Source: Hymenopellis radicata (taxonomy: Eukaryota > Basidiomycota > Agaricomycetes > Agaricales > Physalacriaceae). From it: a DNA stretch of 57,808 bases. Location of the stretch: contig JADNRX010000343.1 of NCBI GenBank assembly GCA_015501595.1, forward strand, positions 1 through 57,808, written 5' to 3'. Below the pieces are notes generated by a model. That model saw only the letters and a list, made by a program, of their open reading frames with translations, was not told the DNA's origin and searched no databases. The translations under genes were made by a program, and so were the position numbers. Of the stretch, positions 50,009 through 57,808 are shown piece by piece; the stretch's first letter is position 1, and each line of letters starts with the position of its first letter.

Positions 50009-50552
50009 GTCCGGCCTGTCCGGACTAGTGTTGCCGCGGTTCGGCTTCGGACGGTTCGAACCGAACCTCATTCTGGTCAATTGCAGTTCACCGTCGTCTG
50101 CATCCTGTCTGCATCACAGATCCGACGCTGCAGTCGCATTGAAGATTTAATGGGGTATCGCGTGCATGACCGCCGCCGTCAGCGTCGAGCACATTGTCGC
50201 TGCCAGATCAGGGCCTGCTGTCATCCAACCACGTCAGACTAGGGTCCCTCGATGAGGGTGACTTGGGACGTACTTAGTCTCGCGACACTGGTGCGACGTC
50301 GAGAAAACTGGTGCCGTGACCCGTCAAACGTTCTCAAGACTTGCCTTGTACTTGACCTCAACAATTGGACATGGAACAACGGTATGTTTTTTCGCAAATT
50401 TTGTTGAGAGATATCTGATGGGGGCCTGATGAAGCTATGAGAGGATGGAAAAGCTTGGTGCGTGTGCCCTTTTCGCTGCGAACGTCATCTGAAGGAGCCG
50501 ACACGTTTTCGCAGGCGAGGGTGCGGCTGCCGATTTCTCCTAGTGACTACTA
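50009..50552. other. No gene recognised
   Basis: Upstream flank of ORC6 and unrelated filler before the vWA pseudo-copy. Nothing else seen. Confidence 0.45.
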
Positions 50553-52028
50553 GTGTACATTTTTGTGAAGAGAGGTACGCGTTGAGCTCTTCTTCGAGAC
50601 TGTCGTACTTAGCTACAATGCAGCTGCGACAACTGCGGGTATTCCTGTACCCTGCCACTCGGTGCGACCATTCGTAGGCTGCCGATGATAGTATCTCATA
50701 GTCTATTTCAGGGCACTCGCAACAGTTTCACGAGACTAGTCACGGATCGATGTCCAAGGCGCGATGGGCCATTGACGGACCCGCTGGTACGACACTGGAG
50801 GTTGACGGTCACAAGTATGGATCCGAAGACGACGGAGCACCAATGATGTGCAATCTCGTTTGTACCACGCCCCAGAGACATCGGACCGCAATGTTGGAGT
50901 TGGTTATCGCTCGCACGATGGACACATCTTCCCTTGCAAGAATCCGGCTGTTCTTCAGAAAGCCTTCCATGTGTAAGTCTCAATTCGCCATGTCGTTCTG
51001 AGACTCATGCCTTCTAGCATCTTCGTTATCGACAGGCACATACTGACAGAAGATTACCAGTATTAACTTACCGTGTCATACATAGGTCTGGCTCGATGGG
51101 ATATTCTGATCGCTTGCCGCTTCCCAACACCCCGGTTACGGCGCAGATTCAAAGAACAACGAACAACTGATTGGGAGCCGTGGACTTCGAGGCGTGCTGC
51201 TGTTACCGGTCAAGCTCAAGGAGCACCGACAAACCGGAGAGACGCTTACAGTGTCATCCTCTTTGACCATACCACGAGCACGGTACTTGCGAATGACTTG
51301 ACAAGCTCTCCGGAAGATCTTCTCAATACTGTATCACGTTACGGGACGGGGGGCGGTACCGACTTTGAATTAGCGCTCGATGCTGCGAAGACCGTAATGC
51401 GTCAGCATTGGAGCACAGAACGGTACTGTTCCACTTTACTTATGGGCTGTGGCCGACCCGACTAAGGCATTTTGACAGTACCCCGGTTGTGATTTTCTTG
51501 TCTGACGGCGAATGCTCTCTTCCCGATGCGAAGGTGCAGGACCTATGCCGAGCGTCGATCACATTGGGGTAGGTTTCTGTGTACCCGATCAGCCAAGTCT
51601 GACTCTTGTGTAGGAAATCCTTGTCTCTACACACTGTTTCGTTCGGAACAGGTCCGGAGGTTCTACGTCGCATGGCACGCCTCGCTCTGGACATTCAAGC
51701 CAGCGCGCCTGTTGATCCTAACGCGCCAGTCGGGTCTCGCGTCGCTTCTCCCTCCGAAGCATTGGATAGTGTAAGTGCCGCGCGCGTTGAGAGCAGTGAT
51801 GGATTATTGATTTTGATCAGTTGTAGGTTCGACTGGCTACTACGTTCTTGAGCATTGCGGAATCACTGCGAAAGCCTAGAGGTGCCCTCATGCAAGGGTG
51901 ATTGATCAGAATTGAAAGCAACTGTACTATTATTACCGCATTTTCCCCATGTTATCACAGAAAATGCTTACACTCGCGAATGACAGAGATTTGAAGTTGT
52001 AAATTTCCGATCATCACAGATCCGCATC
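50553..52028 (+). pseudogene. Decayed copy of the Cys-rich/vWA end of the giant GTPase gene
   Basis: Very similar to 19217-21210, including intron positions, the stop codon (51899-51901) and about 120 bp of 3' flank. It is not a working gene. It starts in the middle of the Cys-rich region with no upstream exons. It lacks the bases equivalent to 19531-20022, a deletion bordered by TTTGT on both sides that shifts the frame, and a further 23 bases near 51177. The vWA part itself is well kept: the MIDAS is DRSGSM across the same GC-AG intron, then FDHTTSTVLANDL, GTGGGTDFELALDAAK and FLSDGE. Confidence 0.88.
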
Positions 52029-52832
52029 GTGATAGAGATACATGTGCGGAAAACCTAGCTTTGTGTATAGACAAGCTGACAGTGACATGGCATTGGTTAT
52101 AAAGTCATGAGTAAACAGAGACATCAAAGAGCTCGGGGGTAATCTGCGATATGACCGAGCGGAGAAATACAACTGACGAGTACGCGTTTCCGATACTCTT
52201 ATGGTATCAGATCTATTGGGCGAAAAAACCTTTGAGAAGTTGAGCAACACTATCGTTTAAGATGGTGTTATCACTGAACTGCGCAAAGACCCCATGCCAT
52301 GTACGCGTAAGACAATAGTACGAAACGTGTTAGGGGAGGATGCGGGACGCGTGTGAGCAACTGTGTGAGCAGAAGCGCGAAAGATGGTGATCAGCTCGTC
52401 AATCAAAGTAGTCGCCGATTCTGCGGGGATGACAAGGCTTTTATGTTGGAACAGCGGGCGCTGTGCAGAACCCGCTGCACCGAGTAAAGGTTGCTCCGTC
52501 GTGTGCGAGGCGTGTAAAAGCGGTAAGAGCCCAGCGTAGTGTCGCCGTCGCTCTCTTCCAGTGTCTCCCAAGCGTCTTCGTTCCAACGCGCAAACATCGT
52601 CCGTCGCCGTCGTCGTTGGAGGAGTGTTTCGGACTTGATTAAAAGTGTTTCGCCGATGCCGGTCTCATTACGTGCCAGCGATGACTCGGAATCAACCGTT
52701 GTGAATTGGAATGCTTACTCTTTCTGTCATGACTTTCTAGTGTCCGTCCTTGTCTTTCTCCATCTTTCCCGCCGACCGCGACCACCACCAACATCAGCAT
52801 CAGCATCAGACACAAAACATCCACGGGCCAGG
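52029..52832. other. Upstream region of the P4-ATPase with a doubtful minus-strand frame
   Basis: Two overlapping minus-strand frames (52257-52597) read MFARWNEDAWETLEESDGDT and, in another frame, HKSLVIPAESATTLIDELIT. They look protein-like but cannot be joined by an intron of normal size, so this may be a small gene fragment. The P4-ATPase leader and promoter must also lie here. Confidence 0.3.
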
Positions 52833-55800
52833 ATGCCCAAAGCAGGCCTATGGCACCGTCTCGGCGCCGCGTACGACAAGGTCGCCTCCTTCAACGTGGA
52901 GACCCTTTTCGTGCGCAAGAGGGAGCCGGGACCTAGGCGTACAGTCTTTGTTAACGAGCCGCTACCAGATGATTATCGCGACCACAAGGGTCGTTTGAAG
53001 AAGGAGCATGTCTACAAGACGAACCAGGTTATAACGTCCAAGTACACGGTCATCACGTTCTTGCCGCGGAATTTGCTCGAGCAGTTTAGGCGTATTGCGA
53101 ATGTGTGCGTACTTTTGTTCTCCGTTTTGGCCCAGCATCTCACCCATTTCGCAGCTTCTTTCTCGGCATAGCTGTTCTTCAGTTCTTCCCCAAATTCTCG
53201 ACCATTTCCCCCGGACTTGTTATCTTCCCTCTCCTCGTCGTTCTCGGTATCACTGCCATCAAGGATGGCTACGAAGACTTTAAACGCCATCAGTCCGACA
53301 GTAGGGTCAACCGATCAACCATCCGCGTCCTCTCGGGCGCGGAGTGGAGCAACCCGAACGTATCCGCCGCCAAATCCAGCAACTTTTTCCGCAGCGTAAA
53401 CATCATTCCCCGACGCTTCAAAGCGAAAAAGGCGAACACTCCAGATGTCGAAAAGGCGGAGGGCACGCCTGATGCCAATCTGGCGGAACCTGTTCCACAG
53501 TCTCCTACCACTGCTGAAATCGAATTCGATGATGATATCGCCGCTACCGCACCGAAGGAGGAGCATCACGGCCTGCATTTGTTCGGACATCACGCATCCA
53601 CCCGTTCTCATTGGAAGAAGCTTATGTGGGAGGACGTTTGTGTCGGCGACTTTGTCAAAATTTACGACAACGAATCTCTTCCCGCCGATATCCTAATTTG
53701 TGCCACGTCGGAGGAGGAGAACGTCGCGTTCGTCGAGACCAAAAATCTTGACGGCGAGACCAATCTCAAGTCAAGAAACGCCGTTCCCAGCTTGACGCAT
53801 CTGACCACCGCGAAGGCGTGTGCAGGGAGCAAGTTTACTGTGGATTGCGATCGCCCAGACAATAATATGTTCAAGCTGAATGCGGCGGTCAAGATGAACG
53901 ATGAGGTCGTTCCCGCAGACATTCAGATGACACTGCTGAGGGGCACGGTCTTGCGGAACACGGGCTGGGTTATTGGGCTCGTCTTGTTCACGGGCGAGGA
54001 CTCGAAGATCGTTCTCAATTCTGGCGGAACGCCGAGTAAACGGAGCAAGGTGGAAAGACAGATGAATCCACAAGTGTGGGTGTTCTTTCTATTGATATCG
54101 GCATGCTCTGACATGCAATAGATTCATCAATCTTCTCATACTCGCTTGCATGGCCGTTGCTTGCGCTATCGCGGACTCCGTTCTCGAGCATCAGCAATAC
54201 CCAAAGGGCGCTCCATGGCTTTACGGCGACAACCGACCTGGCGACAATCCCTCCATCAATGGCCTAGTTACTTTCGCCTTCGCACTCATTACCTTCCAGA
54301 ATATTGTGCCCATTTCGCTGTACATCTCGATTGAGTTCGTCCGCACGTGTCAAGCTGCGTTCATCTACTTTGATGCAGCAATCTACTACGAGAAGACTGG
54401 GCAGGCGACACTCGCCAGGACTTGGAATTTGAGCGACGATCTTGGACAAATCGAGTATATCTTCTCGGACAAGACGGGTACTCTTACTCAGGTGAGTTAG
54501 AACTTGCCCCTCTAGCTTCGTCAGTACTGACAATGGCACTAGAACCAGATGATCTTCCGGCAGTGTTCTATTAACGGCAAGGTGTACTCTGGCGATGTTG
54601 AAGAGGTTACAGTTCCTTCTGCACCGACAGCCGTTGACCCTGAAGCAGAACAGGCCAGCAGCAGTACAGACTCCTCCTCAGCAACTGCGACGGTGATTGT
54701 ACCCAAACCTGAAGCGCGCTTCCACAGTTCCGCCCTCGAGGCGGACATCGCTGCTGCTGTTGCAACCTCTCCCTCGTTGTCTGCCGAGAGCGCGCGCGCA
54801 TTACATGGGTTCTTCTCTGTGCTCGCATTGTGCCATACAGTGCTCACTTCTATCGACCGCGAGACAGGCAAGATCGACTACAAAGCACAAAGTCCTGATG
54901 AAGCCGCTCTTGTCCGAGCTGCCGCGGACGCTGGGTACATATTCCGCGGTCGGGATCGGGAGGTACTCACTCTTCAGACTCCGTTCTCCACTGGGCCCGA
55001 CGACGTGGATCGATATGAGTTGCTGAATATTTTGGAGTTCACGAGTGCCAGGAAGAGGATGTCAGTCGTTGTGAGGAAGCTGGATGATGAGGACGGGCGG
55101 CTGTTCTTGCTGATGAAGGGAGCCGATAATGTCGTGTTCGAGAGACTCAGAGCTAAGGGAGACGAGGCTCTGAGAGAGCAGACTGAGACCGATCTTAGCG
55201 AGTTCGCGAACGGTGGTCTGAGAACGCTAACGTTGGCGTATCGGGTTGTTCAAGGTGCGTCTTTTCCAGTACTCTTTTCGTTACAATTTCTAACAACATT
55301 TCAGAGGAAGAGTATAGGAAATGGAGTGAGCGGTATCACGAGGCGACTGTTGCGCTGGACGAGCGTGAGGAGAAAATCGAAAAGGTTTCTGCAGAATTGG
55401 AATACGATCTGCGGTTGTTGGGTGCGACTGCGATCGAGGACAGTTTACAGGATGGAGTACCCGAGACGATTGCTGATCTGAAGAGGGCTGGTATCAAAAT
55501 ATGGGTCGCAACCGGCGACAAACTTGAAACCGCTATTGGCAAGTGTCCTTACTTTCTCGTTTGTATCGTCTAACGTCGTGATTTTCTAGCTATCGGCCAT
55601 AGTACCAACCTCATCGGCAAGGAGTCCAACATCATTGTCATTCGAGGCGGCAACGATCATTCACGTCCCATTTACCAGCAGATGGTTCATGCTGTAGAGG
55701 AGTTCTTCCCCGAGAGCGGCATTCTGGATGACGATGGTGCCGTTGTGGAAAAGGTACTCTCGCTTCAACGGACACGAACTGGAGGAGAGAGTGATCGACC

Positions 55801-57751
55801 ACCTGTTCCACTGCGCCGGGTGGAGACAGGTATTTCGTCGATAGTGGGGCCCAATAATGGAGAAAGACCAGGCGGGTTTGTATTGGTGATTGACGGCTCA
55901 GCCTTGGGACATGTGCGTGGCTTTAGCCTGTGCCTCAACTGCGGGATAATTATAACTCTTACTTAGGCTCTCGGAGACGAGGATCACAAGAGCCTTCTTC
56001 TGCGGTTGGCTATGCTCTGCGAGGGTGTTATTTGCTGTCGTGTCTCTCCCTTGCAGAAGGCATTGGTTGTGAGGCTTGTCAAGGATGGCCTCGGTGCAAT
56101 GACGCTGGCGATCGGTGATGGCGCTAACGATGTTAGCATGATTCAGGTGGGCTCAACTAACTGGCTAGAGGCGGAACGTACTAACGGACCTGTTAGGCTG
56201 CGGATGTCGGTGTGGGTATATCCGGTGAAGAAGGTCTTCAAGCCGTCAACGCGTCGGATTACGCTATCGCTCAGTTCAGGTTCTTGAAGAGGTTATTACT
56301 CGTTCACGGGCATTGGTCGTATGCACGAAACGGAAACATGTAAGCCTAATCTTCTTCTCAAGAACTTAATTTTTTATTATGTATAGGATCCTCAACTTCT
56401 TCTACAAAAACATCGTGTGTATCGGTGTGCTTTGGTGGTTCCAGATTTACTGTGGGTGGAGTTCAAATTAGTATGTTTCGGCGTTAATTCTTCTTGGATG
56501 TGCTGCTCAATCTCCCACAGCGTCTTCGACTACACCTACTTGTTGTTCTGGAACTCTTTCTGGACCATCGCTCCCGTTATTGCCATTGGACTTTTCGATC
56601 GCCTAGTCGGTATGTGATGTGATACACCTGCTGTGTTGATCTAGTCTCATCTCTCTTCGCAGATGCCGATGCCCTGATGGCATTGCCCGAGTTGTATCGC
56701 TATGGTCGTGAAGGCAAGTGGTTTGGCATGAAGTGGTTCGCGGTGTACATGATTGATGGTGTATATCAAGTGAGTTTTACAGTTCCTTCCATCAACGTCT
56801 CTAACTGTTTCTTAGTCCGCAATCGTTTTCTTTATAATTCTGTACGGCTACTTCTCTCCAACTGCGCGTGCCGATGGATACGACCAGCATCTACTCGAGT
56901 TTTCAACTGTAAGAAATTGCTTAATGTCCATCGCACTTGACTAATCAATTGACGTAGACCATGGTGTTCTCTGCTGTCTTCGTGGCCAATTTTTACAATG
57001 GGCTCAACACCAACGTTTGGACTGGATGGGTTTTCTTCGCCGTTGCTCTCGGTATTGTGCTGCTATTCCTATTCACCGTACGCTCATCGGCCACTTCCAC
57101 CAAAGTCTTCTGACTGACTGTTCATAGGTTGTCTACAACGCCATTTCTCCGGGTTGGTTCGTCACTCTGGTATACGGAAACAATACCTTCCTGTTTCAGT
57201 CACCGCTTTTCTGGCTATCGATGCCCATCACAGTTTGTGTGTCTCTACTGCCCAGATACGTTGCCAAGGCATGGCAGTTTGGCTTCGTTCCCAACGACAT
57301 TGACATTCTACGGTACATCGCCAAGACCGATCCTCATCGAGACCTTGCGCGAGATGCGTATCTCGATGGACGCGGGTTGAAGGCCATGAGGAGGGAGGTG
57401 CCAGCCGACCAAGACGATGCTTTGTCTAGAAGAACGTCGAGGTCCAGTTATGCGTCCGTGGCGCCCGCAACGTCGAACATACGGCACCCACATCAAGGCT
57501 CGTCATCCGCCGACGTGCGATCTGCGAGCCGCACGGACATGTCGACGGGGATCAGGTCGGTGCACCGTGGGTTCGATTTTGCGACAGAGGAGGGTGGCGT
57601 TGCTATGCGGAGAATGCAGAGTAATCTTTCGAGTAGGCGGAATCTAGGCGAGACGAGTGCGACGCATGAGGCGAAGCCATCAGAGCCTCGAAAGAAGGTC
57701 TTCTCATTGCGGAAAGGTCTGCTGAAACGCAAACCTCCGACACCGTCATGA
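52833..57751 (+). CDS. P4-type phospholipid-translocating ATPase (flippase), Dnf-like
   Basis: Moves phospholipids from the outer to the cytoplasmic leaflet of the plasma or Golgi membrane using ATP. Fourteen exons (52833-53104, 53155-54075, 54122-54491, 54543-55254, 55305-55538, 55590-55912, 55967-56146, 56197-56339, 56387-56470, 56521-56609, 56663-56769, 56816-56908, 56958-57077, 57128-57751) total 1,423 residues in one frame. DGET is near residue 290, the phosphorylated Asp in DKTGT near 514, [12 protein letters not shown] in the nucleotide domain, and [11 protein letters not shown] near 994. The M4 motif is [10 protein letters not shown], as in flippases. [19 protein letters not shown] and the later helices follow, with a basic Ser-rich tail. 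The SNYVFDYTY segment resembles Dnf1/Dnf2 more than Drs2. Start [16 protein letters not shown] chosen as the first family-like Met. One intron (55539-55589) is GC-AG. Confidence 0.95.
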
Positions 57752-57808
57752 TGATGCTTCGTGGTTTTTCCTCTGTCTTTTCGGTCCTGGTTCTTCGTGA
57801 TGATCTTT

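Noticed and set aside
50553..52028. A second functional vWA gene
   Set aside because: No upstream exons, and two deletions break the frame before and within the vWA region.

Overview
The window reads as nuclear DNA of an Agaricomycete-type basidiomycete fungus. Genes are split by many GT-AG introns of about 45-55 nt, and intergenic gaps are often under 150 bp. The gene content is eukaryotic core (eIF3a, MCM4, ORC3, ORC6, SBDS, RPAP1, AP-3 mu, a P4-ATPase) mixed with families typical of mushroom-forming fungi (four BTB/POZ proteins, a DUF6534 membrane protein, a giant GTPase/vWA protein). I saw no prokaryotic or viral genes and no CRISPR array.

Layout. 0-2.2 kb: gene debris, mainly a decayed and partly inverted copy of the 3' half of the RBR gene at 10-12 kb. 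2.2-5.5 kb: two convergent BTB genes. 6.1-9.3 kb: eIF3a. 9.9-21.1 kb: a divergent pair, with a minus-strand gene fusing a cysteine-peptidase-like module to an RBR ubiquitin ligase, and a plus-strand giant protein with a beta-propeller-like part, a GBP-type GTPase, a Cys-rich region and a C-terminal vWA domain. 22.0-22.5 kb: a broken BTB gene. 23.3-28.5 kb: AP-3 mu and RPAP1, head to head 76 bp apart, both interrupted by several single-base frame changes. 29.2-35.3 kb: MCM4 and ORC3, head to head 77 bp apart with an ACGCGT (MCB-type) site between them; ORC3 carries a 310-bp MITE-like insertion in an early exon and a later frameshift. 37.2-40.1 kb: a short-chain dehydrogenase and a DUF6534 protein. 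40.86-44.31 kb: a 3,450-bp element with ~130-bp terminal inverted repeats and a 7-bp target duplication. 45.5-46.3 kb: a degraded, unassigned gene. 46.4-50 kb: SBDS, a BTB gene and ORC6, the last two sharing a 26-bp promoter segment that contains ACGCGT. 50.55-52.03 kb: a decayed copy of the vWA end of the giant gene. 52.8-57.75 kb: a complete P4-ATPase.

How it fits together. Three origin-licensing genes (MCM4, ORC3, ORC6) lie within 21 kb, and both their promoters carry the same G1/S-type hexamer. The most unusual part is the 10-21 kb pair: one gene joins a putative deubiquitinase-like fold to a ubiquitin ligase, and its divergent neighbour is a giant GBP-like GTPase. Each has thrown off a damaged partial copy within the window, one to the left and one to the right. 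That combination recalls interferon-induced GTPase and ubiquitin modules of animal cell-autonomous immunity, but the comparison is inference only.
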